The notes under the pieces were generated by a model. That model made no database searches and was not told where the DNA came from. It was given only the letters and a program-made list of their open reading frames with translations. From Erigeron canadensis (taxonomy: Eukaryota; Streptophyta; Magnoliopsida; Asterales; Asteraceae), in assembly GCF_010389155.1 (NCBI RefSeq), contig NC_057766.1, positions 38,635,516 to 38,699,515 of the forward strand: DNA of 64,000 nt, read 5' to 3'. A program made the translations under genes and the position numbers. Positions 25,124 through 36,480 of the stretch are shown here, in pieces; the first letter of the stretch is position 1, and each line of letters opens with the position of its first letter.

Positions 25124-26392
25124 TTAATTATTACTATCATCACTACGATTGTTTTTGCTTATGTTATTATGATTACTGCTGTGATGATTATGATTAAGAT
25201 TATTGTGATGATTGTTGTTATTGTTTCCAACACCACCACCTCTCCGAGTTGGTTTCAATTGTGACAACTCTAATTGCATCTTCATGAAAAACTGCATCCT
25301 TTGCAACTCAAGCTCTTTTGCAAACTTCATGCTCTGTTTCTGCATCTCCACCATTTGCTGCAGTTTCAAACTCTCAGCCTGTTCATAAGCTTCCCCAAAT
25401 TTCGATATCGCTCTAGTCAATTCCTTAACCGAATCACCCCAATTGTTTTCTCCTGAACCTCTCCCTTTCTCCGGTTGCTGCTGCCTTGAGTTAAACGGAA
25501 ACCTAGCACGTTTCTGCGCGTAAAGATGCGATTCAGGCGGCGAATCCGGAGTCGCCTCCTCCTCGGATTCAGAATCAGAATACGCAGGAGGCGGAGGCAG
25601 CCGCTTGCGCTGTTGTTGGAGCTGAAGCTGTAGCTGTTTCTGTTGCTGCTGCTGCTGTTGTTGTTGTTGTTGTTGTTGTTGCATCTGCAACTGTTTTTGC
25701 TGCTGTTGTTGGAATTGAAGTTGCTGCAGTTGTTGTTGTTGTTGCTGTTGGCGTTCCTGTTGTTGTTTTAGTCGCAAACTTTGAACAGGTGCGGATCTAA
25801 CACCAACAGGAATTCCAACAGGAACAGTTCGAAGCGGTGGAGTATTGAAAGACGAAACTCCACCGCCTTTCAAACCGCCACCGCTTTTAGCAATGGCGGT
25901 TGGACCGATCAAATGATCTAACCGGTCATAAAAAGTCCATGTACTAGGTCCACCACCAGCAGCTATTTTCGCTTTCTCAAGCTTATATTTCTTTTTAACA
26001 GTATCAATCCTATTTTTACACTGGATATCAGTTTTCGGAACTTTTAAATAATCAACACGACTACTTACAATATCCGCAACTTCTTTCCAATGTTTCTGCT
26101 TCAAATTCCCTCTGCTCAGCTCCAAATAACGTTCTCCCCAAGCGTCGATCAATATCGCCGTCGCACCTTCACTCCAGCAATCCTCACGTCCTCCTCCACC
26201 ACCACCGCCAGCTCCGACACCGGATCCAACGGTTTTCTGTTGTTGAAAAGGTAAGGCTAAAGTCAACGTATTCGGAGAAGGCGTGGAGGAAGCGACGGTG
26301 ACGGAGATCCGGCGATTGGCAGGCGGTGAATCTGGAGATCCAGATCTGGATCCGATTGATTGATGTGAGCGGATCTCTTCATCGTCTTCCAT
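25124..26392 (-). CDS. SIP1-clade trihelix transcription factor
   Basis: Single-exon frame of 422 residues. Residues about 70-160 form a trihelix (MYB/SANT-like) DNA-binding domain with the three spaced tryptophans W73, W85 and W102, followed by the [20 protein letters not shown] segment and W152 typical of the SIP1/ASIL/ENAP branch. A basic stretch ([10 protein letters not shown]) may serve nuclear import. Residues 209-262 are glutamine-rich with an uninterrupted run of about 15 encoded by mixed CAA/CAG. Residues 324-381 form the conserved C-terminal coiled coil ([20 protein letters not shown] onward), and the tail is Asn/His-rich. Arabidopsis relatives repress seed-maturation genes (ASIL) or link EIN2 to histone acetylation (ENAP), and the sequence alone does not separate these. 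The start is the first ATG and the acidic MEDDEE amino end is typical. Confidence 0.92.
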   Translation of the reverse strand: MEDDEEIRSHQSIGSRSGSPDSPPANRRISVTVASSTPSPNTLTLALPFQQQKTVGSGVGAGGGGGGGREDCWSEGATAILIDAWGERYLELSRGNLKQKHWKEVADIVSSRVDYLKVPKTDIQCKNRIDTVKKKYKLEKAKIAAGGGPSTWTFYDRLDHLIGPTAIAKSGGGLKGGGVSSFNTPPLRTVPVGIPVGVRSAPVQSLRLKQQQERQQQQQQQLQQLQFQQQQQKQLQMQQQQQQQQQQQQQQKQLQLQLQQQRKRLPPPPAYSDSESEEEATPDSPPESHLYAQKRARFPFNSRQQQPEKGRGSGENNWGDSVKELTRAISKFGEAYEQAESLKLQQMVEMQKQSMKFAKELELQRMQFFMKMQLELSQLKPTRRGGGVGNNNNNHHNNLNHNHHSSNHNNISKNNRSDDSNN

Positions 26393-26639
26393 ATCAAATA
26401 ATCTGAATCTGAAAAACGGTTATATAACAGATTCTCTCTATAGGGGGAGAAAGATGTGAAAAAGTTTGTTATAGAGAGAGAAAGAAAAAGGAAATTAGGG
26501 TTTTTAGAGAGAGAGGGGGAGGAGGTAGTTGACCGGCGTTTTTTACGATATAAGAGAAAATAATAAAAATTAAAGGATAGACGGAGAAAAACGGAGAGAA
26601 GGGATGATAAGTTGACGGAGAAGTCGGCCGTCAGATGGG

Positions 26640-26648
26640 ACACGTGGC
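26640..26648 (-). promoter_or_regulatory. G-box / ABRE-like element upstream of the trihelix gene
   Basis: ACACGTGGC lies about 250 bases upstream of the trihelix start codon. The CACGTG core with GGC flank is the classic binding site for bZIP (ABF/AREB) and bHLH factors. It lies within a locally GC-richer promoter. Actual use is inferred. Confidence 0.5.
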
Positions 26649-26815
26649 ATATCATTGTGGGATCAGTTAAAGCGAAAGCCGACACACCGGACGTATTTCT
26701 TACTTTTCCTTCTTGCTTTCTTTCTTGGCTCCGGCTCAGGCTCGGCTTCCCTCGTTTTGGTTGTTTTTTTAAATTTAATATTTTTATAATCACTCTTTTT
26801 ATTGCTTTCTTTTAA

Positions 26816-28419
26816 TTTGGGTGTTTAGTTTTTTTATATCTATCTTTGTCATTCTTTGTTTTATTTTCTTTCTTGGCTAAATACATGGGATCCATTAATC
26901 TCTCCGATGATGTAAATATAATAGTGACTTTAGAACTATGTACAAGACCTTTTCGATACTATTATTGTTGTGTTAACATAACTTTTACCTTATGACTTTC
27001 AAAAAAAATATTACATTAGGATCACGTTCACATTCATACGACTACCACTTTCTCTTTTCCTTTATAACCTATAACTACAATATACTCAAATACTCTACCA
27101 AAGTATCTTAAAACGTAGAAACGGACTCACTCGCTCTTTCACCTACGTCAATGCTTGCTACCGCCTCTTCCTCTTTCACCTATCCTTCTCCATACCATAA
27201 CCCATCACCTATGGGGGAGTCGTGACCACTAAGCTAGGCTAGTATATATACCCGTTATAATCGGTCTATTCACAACTCCTTGTGATATGAACAATTTATA
27301 TCGATTAGTGAAACCATCTACGAAGTATCCAACCGGAAGACTTGTTGAACATTTTGTAGTTTAAAAAAAGTTTAGATCCCATCTCGTTATCTCGTAGGTA
27401 AATATTTTGTTTGGTAAAAGAAAATCTGACAAATGGACACATGAATTTTGTTTAAACCATCTACAGCAAATCCAAAAGCTACCGGACAGCTTGTTTACAT
27501 ATTTTTTTGGTTTCATAACAGAATGTAAATTTTGTAGTTTAGATTTGAAATTTTTTTAAAATAGGTTACAAAAATGAACAAACGTCTTTATTCCACATTC
27601 GTTGTTAAATTTATTGAATTGTAAATTTGTAATCATCATCATAGATATATGTAACTAACTTAAAATTATCTCAATGTCCCATTGGAACCCCTTTTTTCCC
27701 CTCTAATTTTATGGTCCGTCCAATTAAAGCAATCTTAAACAACCTTGGCCAGGAGGGCGTAGAGGATTCTGTTACGTCACAAAGTTAGTGCCATCATATG
27801 ATAGTATCAAACAGTGGCTGAGTTGCTTATCAAATAATGGAATTTGTGTTTTTGCATATTTAAATCCATCTTCAACACTTGTGTACTTTTTTATCTTCAT
27901 ATTCTGAAAATGTTGGAACTTGGAAGCGCGTTGTCTAGTCCCAAGATTTATCTTGTTTGTAGCATGAGCATCTATACCAGCCCACATTTGTTCACAACTT
28001 TTTATAACTTTGTAATTTGTAAATAATTGCTATGACAGAAAATAAAAGGATGTTTGCCTTGAGTTGGCTAACTTTTACGATTGAGGTAACCTCCTTTTAT
28101 TGACAGTATTCGGTAAGATGTTTTAACAATCACTTGTCTTTTGATGAACCCATAAACTTGAGAATTTGGATTGGGTTTGAAAGTGATTTTGGGTCATGTC
28201 ATTGGCTAAAAGCACGTCCTGAAATAATCCTCATTTACACAGGTGAAATGATATCTGCAATAGCAAAGTCAGACCAGTAATCTCTAAATCAACTAAAACA
28301 TAGTGAAATTTTGAACCTGTATATTCATCGTAATTCTCAGGTTTACACAGATTAAGAGAAAGTATGTGAATTATATGCCATATGTCAAAAGATCGGATCT
28401 TAAACACATTTCCTAGGCA
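26816..28419. other. Intergenic region
   Basis: No gene. Degenerate internal repetition is visible: aaaccatctac...ccggaagacttgttgaacat at about 27310-27350 and a related block at about 27460-27500. The small frames at 27.77-28.03 kb are unsupported. Confidence 0.4.
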
Positions 28420-31316
28420 CTAATTATCCTCATTGGTAGGTGCTGAAGATGGCGGGTCTTCATTGGATGGCTTCTTTCTATCCCTGCGCTCATTCCATTG
28501 TCCCCAAGCCCACTTCAAGATCAAAATACCTCCAATTGCATAAACCTAAAATCAACAGAATAGATCTTAGTTGGGAAGTATCTTGGTCTTTATAAAACTT
28601 CAATTAGAACAGATAATTTTCCATGTTGTGTTATACCTTTAACAGGTCAAACGTCTAGATCAGATAAGTACATTAAAAGAAAACAGGTTTAATGGGTCAA
28701 AAGTTACCCAAACTTCCCAAAGGGTACTCTAAAATTACAAAACCTTCCAAGCTGGTTCACTCAAAAATTTAATTTATTATAATCATAGTTTACTTGTATG
28801 CAATTTGTTAGCATATAAAACACTGACATTTTCCTAAAAAATGTCGAAGAAAACAGACAAAGAGTGCATTAGGTTGACCCTGTTCAATGTTTCTGACTGT
28901 ACAAGATCTAACCTACTTTCATATGTTACCAACCCGTATGACCAATTTATTTACAATCTCTGATTTTAGTCTAAATAAACTGTTTCTGGCTTTCAATACA
29001 GCAAGGTAGATGGTAAATGCTCCCACATCAATAACAATCAAAAATTACATGTACAAGTTTAAATCAAGTGTTAAACAAGTTACATTTTAACTTGAGAATT
29101 TAGAAGTGTCAAAAAATGAAACCCATTTGCCAGATGTTACATAGCTTGGCGAAAATGTTTGACTAATGATTAGAATATTATACCATAAAGGAAAAGGTAC
29201 ATATATTTTAGCATATTACAAATTCAGCTATAGAATAGAATGATTTAGTCTATTAGAACATGTAAAAGCTATAACAGACTCTTTTGAGTATTTCTCAACT
29301 GATACAAAATGTCTTGTAACAGCTATAATGCTCAGTTCTCGAGTTCAATTTTTAAAGAAAGGAGAAGAGAAGAAGAGAGATGAATGGAAGAGAAGGGGTG
29401 GATTTTCCATCCTTCCCAATCATCCCAAAAATGGGATGAAATTTTCTTGGCTAAAATCTATTGTATTCTCCTTCTAAATCTTTTCCTTTCTTTTCTCTTC
29501 TTCTCTTAAATAAAACTTAAGAACACAACTTAACAGTTCTTGGGAGGAGAATTATGCAACCATATCATACATGTATGATACAGTTGTGTTTAAGTATATA
29601 AAGAGAGCAGTATATTAGGGAAAGCAGTGAGTGGAGATTCCAGAGAGCTGGATGAGGGTATCAGGTAGATTTTATCTACCCAAGTAAAAATGTAAAATAG
29701 ATCAATATACTCAATTTGCCTGCGCAAATTAAGAGAATTTAGTATATTTACCACCAAGATTCCATAAAGTTTGGTTATCAAGTGCAGCAAACAGAACATT
29801 AAAAACTGGTCTTTGGTCCCGTTTGTTGAAAAGAATAAGACTGAATATGACAATTGCATAACAGCAAAAGTTGGTCACACAAATTAGGCCGTTAGTAACT
29901 TCTGTATCTTTGATTGGTAAATGCTGCTAACACGACTAATGAAGACAGCATCCTACAATCTTATTTTAAGGATACGCACCCACCAACGCCCACACGCACA
30001 TATACATCTTTAAATCCTCTCTATACATATATGTAACTACACTAGTAGCTGAATATAGTTTGATGCATTAACTTGGACATACCCGTTTGACATATGATCT
30101 GTAGTATTTGTTTATCAGATATATCCACATCTTCAAATATGTTGTAGATAGATTCAGTTTCTGAATACACGTGTTCTCTCCAATAAGATAACTATCTCTA
30201 CATCTGATTAATTAAATTCACTAACGTTTCAAATTAGAGTTACTCATCTGCAGGAAACTATTCTGTCAACAGCATAAACTTCTACCAGATATTCTTGATG
30301 TATCCTCTATTGATAATTTGATATACATTTTTACACAAAGTCTAAAGTAAAAAAAAAAAAAAAAAAGACACTAGAAGATAACGATATTCACAAACCAAAC
30401 TAAACAAACAAAAAAGCTTATGCTCCCACCTGGCCATTGAACCCTTTAGAATAAATATGTCTTTAGGGGGCCATACCTTTGGACAAAGCAAAAGAAAGTG
30501 AGCCATCACCAGCTACCTTTTACAACAACATCCATCCCATCCCTACACTTACGTACTTCACTAACAGTGAAAACAATCCGTTCTTACATATGGATTATTC
30601 CATGTCGCAATAAGTACTGCAAACAATATAAGACCAGAAACACGACTAATTTCTATTTACAGTATACAACCACTCTCTCTATATCCAGCAAACAATCAGA
30701 ATTCCTAAATTTAAATCTATAACATCTTATCATCATCAAAACACGAAAGCTAACTTAGTTGGATTGCGTAACACAACCTATTAATTCAATCAACCAGTAC
30801 ACACAATACATACATTGTAATAACATAAGTATATATTTCATACTCAATAAACTAATGAGGGAAAAATTAATTAGGTTAATGATCCACTTTGTGTAAAACA
30901 CTTGAAAGTGTCTATCATATAACTCGAAAACTATAATATCAACACATAGATACACAAATATGTACAGATGAATAAATATAGATATAGATAGATATATATA
31001 CCTGCCAGAGAACAGCAGGATTAGTGTCCTTCTCCATATCTTCCGATTCAAGTTTCAAGGAACCGACAGTTTTCGAACGGCCATCCGGATACGTAACCGT
31101 CGCCGACTTCGAAACCGCCACCACTTCACCATCACGAACCACCGCTTTCTTCTGCGTTTCCACCGTCACTGAATCCTTCTTCGCCGGCGGAAATTGCGGC
31201 AACCTGAAATTAGACAACACCTGAGTGAACTTCGAGAACAGCGAAGATAACGGATTCTGTTGCTGGATCGATTCGTCGTCGTTTTGGCGCACAATTAAAG
31301 TTCCTTTTTCCGTCAT
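28420..31316 (-). CDS. Small single-pass membrane protein, unknown function
   Basis: Two exons (31002-31316 and 28420-28545, transcribed leftwards) join in phase 0 to give 146 residues. The donor is CAG|GTATAT and the acceptor TTTTAG|GTTTATG. The first 105 residues are hydrophilic, starting MTEKGTLIVR, with a proline-containing patch and a conserved-looking VTYPDGRSKTVGSL segment. The second exon begins with a short hydrophobic segment (VYAIGGILILKWAWGQW) followed by a highly charged tail ending in TNEDN, consistent with a C-terminal membrane anchor. The layout matches a family of uncharacterised plant proteins that I recognise only by pattern and cannot name. The 2456-base intron is long. 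Reading through the donor instead gives only isoleucine/tyrosine repeat sequence. Confidence 0.78.
29345..29515. repeat. Polypurine/polypyrimidine inverted repeat in the intron
   Basis: A polypurine arm (aaagaaaggagaagagaaga) at about 29353-29395 is matched by an inverted polypyrimidine arm (cttttcctttcttttctctt) at about 29478-29510. The pair forms a hairpin of about 165 bases inside the membrane-protein intron. It may be a MITE or a simple-sequence foldback. No target duplication was established. Confidence 0.5.
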
Positions 31317-31495
31317 TTTTGATTTTTTGATGGAAACTTCAATAAGACTGAATGAATAGGAAATAACCAATTTGGTCAAACTTAAGAAGCTTAGCTGAAG
31401 CGCGTGGTGTTGTATAATAGTGTGTAGCGCGTGGTGTATATAAATGGTAAGTATAGTGTATATCGATTAAAGTAGCTTTTAAAAGGGCTAATATA

Positions 31496-31520
31496 TGGGC
31501 CGGTTTATCTAATTTGGGCT
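31496..31520 (-). promoter_or_regulatory. Two site II-like motifs upstream of the membrane-protein gene
   Basis: TGGGCC (31496-31501) and TGGGCT (31515-31520) lie 180-205 bases upstream of the start codon. Site II elements (TGGGCY) are bound by TCP factors and are common in plant growth-related promoters. Function here is inferred from the motif pair only. Confidence 0.4.
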
Positions 31521-31905
31521 GGTTGATAATGTTTTTCACTATTGAACCGGTCCTTTTTCATTAATAAAGTTATGAACATTAATACCGATAAGGTAGGTTT
31601 AGGCAAATGTTGAGTTTTAGGCTCGAATATGTTAGCCTAAAAGGCCGGACTTCTAGGGTCGGTCTTTTTCTAGATTTGTCTAGTAAGACAAATTTCACGA
31701 AATGTTTGTTGATGATTTGGTCATCTGATATGTTGTAGAATAGGTGGATAGTTGGTCAAGATGAAACCCGATTGGTCCTCCGAGGTTTATTTCTCAAATT
31801 GTTCAAAATTTAGGAAGTTGTAAGCACTCTTTTATGCCATGGATGACTTCAAATCTTTTTTATTCGTTTTTATTAAACTATAATGTTTGGTCCTGTGTGT
31901 TAGAA

Positions 31906-32295
31906 CTGATGAGTAAAAGTACTCGTGCATTGCGGCGGTGAGATGGTGGGGTGATAGGTCATAGGAGGTGATAAGTAATTGAATGTGATAGCAAATGCTT
32001 TACCTGTACGGGTTTCGCCCTCGGATTTAAAAATTCGTCGAAAGTATATCGAATGACATCTCTAATGAAATAGCATGAAATTTTAAGAACACCCATACAA
32101 TTTTTGTAATTTATCGATATATGGTTTTTGAGATAAAAAATTTTGAATGAATTAAAGGAATAAAATGATTTATGGATGGGAGAAAAAAATGAGTGGTTGA
32201 GATTTGAGGAGAGAAAAAAAATGAATGATTGAGATTTAAGGTTATTATAAGTATATTGGGTAGATATGTTTAAATTAGTGATTAAAGAAGAGGGG
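31906..32295 (-). mobile_element. Helitron-like element, 5' end missing
   Basis: On the plus strand the block starting near 31921 (actcgtgcattgcggcggtg, then agatggtggggtgataggtc) matches the element at 48.4-48.85 kb for more than 300 bases, including cgaaagtatatcgaatgaca. Read on the minus strand it ends in the GC-rich ccgccgcaatgcacgag terminus. The 5' portion stops where an LTR-like sequence begins. Confidence 0.6.
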
Positions 32296-32972
32296 TGATG
32301 AACGCCTAATTTGCATAATCTTAATGGATAAAAATGACACTTGGTGTGCTTGTAAATAGAAGATTAGGGCGATTTTATGTTTGTTGAGTGATTTCAGATC
32401 ATAAGTAGCAAAATAAAGCTAATTGGATGAAGAAACGAGTCAAGGAAAGTCAAAGCCAAAAATTTGAAAAATTGCCATTTCTGGAGCATAGTCTGGGACG
32501 GCCAAGGTGACAGTCTGGGACGGCCTTATCTGCACCAAAATTCCGAATTTAAGGGGTTTTATTAATTTTCAGTTTATATGACTTCCACTCACGACTTGGG
32601 AAGTTACCATTCATATTTTTCATAAGTAATTCAACGTCTAGCTCTATATATACAAACTCAAATGACAACACTGGGGGACGAACACAACATTCTATATCAC
32701 ACTAAAAGTTGCTACAACTCATACTTCTTCATTTATATTCATTCAATCACCTGTATTCACACACACACACACACAACATTCAGTTAGTCAATCAAAACAC
32801 TTGTTATCATCGCATTGTATTCTTCAATCATTAATAAAGGAACTAAGCAGAAACGATTGTTTTCTCTCAGATTTTTTACCTAAGACTTAATAATAGACTC
32901 AAGGGTTTACCCCCGTCAACAAATCTTGGTGTTATTTACTTTATCACAACTACATTATTTAAAAGTTTCATC
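32296..32972. mobile_element. Probable solo LTR (Gypsy, Tat/Athila-like)
   Basis: Ends TGATGAAC...TTTCATCA are inverted, and the left end resembles the LTR at 42.3 kb (TGATGAGCG). An internal duplicated motif (gtctgggacggcc at about 32490 and 32513) and an AATAAA-type segment (ttaataaaggaac, 32831) fit an LTR. No matching 5-bp flanks were found, so the right boundary is uncertain. Confidence 0.4.
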
Positions 32973-33189
32973 AAGATCAATGTCCTGATCTTGAGTCTTT
33001 ACATATTTATCTTTAAATTCTTTGTTTTATATTTACAAAATCGTATTTTTAAGATCTTATATAAAGGTTTTCTCATCAAAACAAATACTATATTTATAGT
33101 AATTTTACATAGGTATTATATACTTCAAATATCACAAGCACCGGTTCTCACTTACAAATCTTTAGACATGAAATTATCTTAGAGTATTC

Positions 33190-33900
33190 GCATAAAATTA
33201 TCTTCAGTAAATTTTTCCCAAACTAATTTTCAAAACTTCCTTTAGTGAATGATATTAATTGTGCAAGATTATTTTTAATAATTGATATTACTTGTAGAGC
33301 TACTTTCAATGAAGGATATTAATTATACACGCTAGAAATCTGATGTAGGCATTTTAAAATCACAATATCTTTAGTAACTCTTAACAAGTACAACATACCC
33401 ATATATCTTAACATTAAAATTTAGGGTTTAGTGTGCCGGAATGAAATAAACTATGCCCAAAAAGTTATAGTGTGCATGAACTAACGTTTTTGTTTATTGT
33501 ATGCATAAACTTAGTAAAAATATTTAAATCATGCAATGTGTATACGTGGCAGCCCATATGAGCTGCCACGCATAAAAAAAAAAAATTTAAACAGGCCACG
33601 TGTAAGGTTTTGATTGGTCGGTGACAAAAAATTACATGATATAAACATTTTTACTAAGTTTATGCATACAATAAACAAAAACGTTAGTTAGTACACACTA
33701 TAACTTTTTGGGCATAGTTAGTTACATTCTGTCGCACTAAACCCTAAAATTTACATTAACATTAAAGTTACATTAACTTTTCAAACTTACTTAGCTTTTA
33801 TCACTATGATATCTTGCATGGCATAAAATATCATAAATTTAATTATTTAACAATCTAATAGCTTAACGAAACTTCAATGAAAATTTTAAAATCACACAAA
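33190..33900 (+). repeat. Dispersed repeat, copy 1 (interrupted by a MITE)
   Basis: The segments 33190-33422 and 33746-33830 match, in inverted orientation, the sequence at about 47480-47800. Examples are taggcattttaaaatcaca / tttacaagtacaa and tcaaacttacttagctttta. In copy 2 the two parts are continuous, so the hairpin element between them here is an insertion. The nature of the repeat is unknown. Confidence 0.6.
33423..33745. mobile_element. Long-TIR MITE with AGGGTTTAGTG ends
   Basis: Arms of about 115 bases are near-identical in inverted orientation (AGGGTTTAGTG...aactatgcccaaaaagttat and its complement). The 7-base direct repeat AAAATTT flanks it (33416-33422 and 33746-33752). A small internal hairpin GTGGCAGC...GCTGCCAC lies at 33547-33572. 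A related empty site survives at 47.57 kb. Confidence 0.75.
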
Positions 33901-34186
33901 TTATGTTTCATCTGCAAGACTATAGATTTGATGATGCCATTACCGATATTCAAAGTAATATTCTAAAGCCTTTATTTATGAGTTGACTGGAATGTTGGTT
34001 TGTGTATGGAATAGTGACCGTAAAAAGGCGATTATTGTATTCATATCCACATATGATGATCTCAGACACATCATTCAAAGAGGCACATATCACGACACAC
34101 AGCCGAGACTCTTATGAATGAATAATATCAAAGTCCTATCTGATCCAATCAAATATCGTTGAAAGTACAAATCTCCAAACCGACAA

Positions 34187-34828
34187 TTGGAAAATCTGCT
34201 CAATCGAATTTCAAGGACAACTCTGATAGATTCAAACGACTCATGGCGATGGGAGCATGATAACTCCGGTCAATTCACCACCAAATCAATGAGATCCCTC
34301 CTTCAACGTGCTGAATGTGGACCAAAATTTTGGACCTTTCCATGGAACCCGCTAGCTCCCTATAAGGTCAACTTCCTTGGTTGGAGACTTGAGATGAATA
34401 GAGCTCCAACAATTGACATTCTCATGAAGAGAAACGTCCCGCTTAACACAACCACTTGTCCTCTCTGCAAACAAGTTGATGAAACCGCCGAGCACCTATT
34501 CTTGCATTGCAACTTTGCAAACATAATTTGGAGCCATATTCTCTCTTGGTGCAAATTACCCCTCAACAACCCCTCCAGCTTCAAGGAACTTTTCGAACTG
34601 CACAAGCAACTCCACTACAGCTCTACAAAGAGCAACTTGGTTAATTTGGTCATCCTGGCTTACTGTTGGACTATATGGAAATGCCACAATGAGTACATTT
34701 TCTCCGGTAGAAACCCCTCAATTCACTATGCTGTCAAAGAAATCAAGGATACAAGCTTCTCCTGGATAACAAATAGATCAACAAAAATACAAATAGATTG
34801 GCCGAGATGGTGTAGTTTTAATTTCTAA
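34187..34828 (+). pseudogene. LINE reverse-transcriptase C-terminal fragment (zf-RVT)
   Basis: A 213-residue frame corresponds to the last part of a plant LINE ORF2, the zinc-binding region after the reverse transcriptase. Landmarks are SWRWEHDNSGQFTTKS at the start, PYKVNFLGWRL, the zinc-knuckle-like CPLCKQVDETAEHLFLHC, and the C-terminal tryptophan motif ending WPRWCSFNF with a natural stop. Endonuclease and reverse-transcriptase cores are absent, so it cannot move itself. A short 3' UTR and an A-run (34916-34929) follow, marking a 5'-truncated retroinsertion. It borders a kinesin pseudogene. Confidence 0.85.
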
Positions 34829-34929
34829 TATGTTGTACCTATCTTTGCTATCCCTGTACGTCTTTATACTAGCTACTCGCTAGTCTTTCTAATGAATCAG
34901 TTTTTGAATGTTCAAAAAAAAAAAAAAAC
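34829..34929 (+). mobile_element. LINE 3' UTR and poly(A) tail
   Basis: Follows the zf-RVT stop codon and ends in an uninterrupted A-run at 34916-34929. No confident target-site duplication was seen on either side. Confidence 0.7.
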
Positions 34930-35002
34930 AGGAAAAGGTATAAATCGTTATATTGACGTAAGATGCATTTTGATTGACATACTAATTTCTTTTTTATTTG
35001 AT

Positions 35003-35570
35003 GCAACTTAAGTTTGTTGATCTAGGTGGGTCCGAAAGAGTGACAAACTTGGGTTCTGCTAGTAATCAACTAAAGGAAGCTCGAAGCATCAACGCATCAC
35101 TATTCGCACTTGCTAACATAATTAGTGCTTTATATACTGGTACTGAGCATGTACCTAAGAAATAACAAACTCACAATGTTAATGAGCGGCTCAATCGAGG
35201 GCAATGCCAAAACATTGATGGTCATAAACATATCTTCCGCTGACTGAGTCCAATTCAGCAGAAACTTGTAACCCCCTTGAGTAAGTTTTGCTAATTGTAT
35301 TGTGTTTTTCGTTGATTGTTTACTTCACTATTAATATTTAAAAAGTTTTATCTAAATAATGTATATTTATTATTCAGGTATGCATCAAGGGTGCGCTCTA
35401 TCGTAAATGATCCAAGCAAGAATGTATCTTCAAAATAAGTTGCAAGGATAAGAAAGTTACTCGCATATTTGAAGAAACAAGCGGGAAAAAGTGGTGACAA
35501 TGAAGAGGGGGTGGAGATCCAAGAAAAACGTCCACCAAAAGATAGAAATGACAACTCTACATGAAATGTC
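35003..35570 (+). pseudogene. KCBP: KCBP-type kinesin C-terminal pseudogene, copy A
   Basis: Two exon-like parts separated by a retained intron (about 35281-35377, GTAAGT...CAG). The first reads [16 protein letters not shown], then [13 protein letters not shown], matching the switch-II end of the motor of kinesin-like calmodulin-binding protein. It then runs into a stop and frameshifts. The second reads YASRVRSIVNDPSKNVSSK, a stop, then the calmodulin-binding helix region (VARIRKLLAYLKKQAG) and the acidic tail. Stops replace conserved residues and the ATP-binding half is missing, so it is dead. The retained intron shows that it came from genomic DNA and was not processed. Copy B lies directly downstream in inverted orientation. 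Confidence 0.85.
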
Positions 35571-35573
35571 GGT

Positions 35574-36135
35574 TGTCATTTGTATCTTTTGCATGACCCT
35601 CTTCTTGGATCTCCACATGTTCTTTATCATCGTCGCCTCTTTTACCTACATATTCCTTCCAATATGCTAATAGTTTCCTTAACCTTGCAACTTCCTACGA
35701 TGAAACATTCTTTCTTGGATAATTTACAGCAGTCTGCACCTTTGATGCATATTTGGATAATATATAATTTATTTAATTAAAACCACTGAAGTAAAATCTA
35801 CAAAAAACAAAACACGATAAGCAAAACTTACATAAGAGAATTGTAAGTTTTCTCGAAATTGGATTCAATGGGAATATGTTCACAACCATCAACCTCTTGG
35901 CAGTACCCCTGAGTGAGCCGTTCAGCAACATTGTGCGTTTGTGGTTTCTGTAAGGTATGTGAGGTAAGTGCTGGTTTCCTGAAGATATAACACTAATAAT
36001 ATCACCAAGTGCATATAATGATTTGTTAATGCTTCAAGCTTCCTTTAGTTGATTCCCAACACAACCTGAATTTTTCACTCTTTCAAACCCCAACAATTCC
36101 AACAAAACTTAGCTTCATCAAATAAAAATGATTCA
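35574..36135 (-). pseudogene. KCBP: KCBP-type kinesin C-terminal pseudogene, copy B (inverted)
   Basis: Read on the minus strand: GFERVKNSGC, then VGNQLKEA-stop-SINKSLYALGDIISVISSG, HKLTMLLNGSL-like sequence (frameshifted), a donor-like GTAAG at about 35848, then MHQR-like sequence, RKNVSS, a degenerate calmodulin-binding helix (RLRKLLAYWKEYVG-like) and the acidic HVEIQEEG tail. It covers the same two exons as copy A but in the opposite orientation, tail to tail, only a few bases apart. Copies A and B differ substantially, so this is not a fresh palindrome. Confidence 0.8.
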
Positions 36136-36223
36136 AAAAATGCCAAAAAGATGTATCTTGCATCAAGATAACGGATTATACCTTTCCTTAGGCAATTGAC
36201 AGAGTTTGGAGCTTTAACTCTTA

Positions 36224-36480
<257 letters not shown>

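Noticed and set aside
26263..26793. 176-residue minus-strand frame overlapping the trihelix start
   Set aside because: Overlaps the 5' end of the trihelix gene in another frame and covers its leader and promoter. Composition is not protein-like.
30939..31379. Reading straight through as a 146-residue protein ending in YISIYIYIYSSVHIC
   Set aside because: The tail is an intronic (TA)n-type repeat. The spliced model with the hydrophobic KWAWGQW exon is far better.
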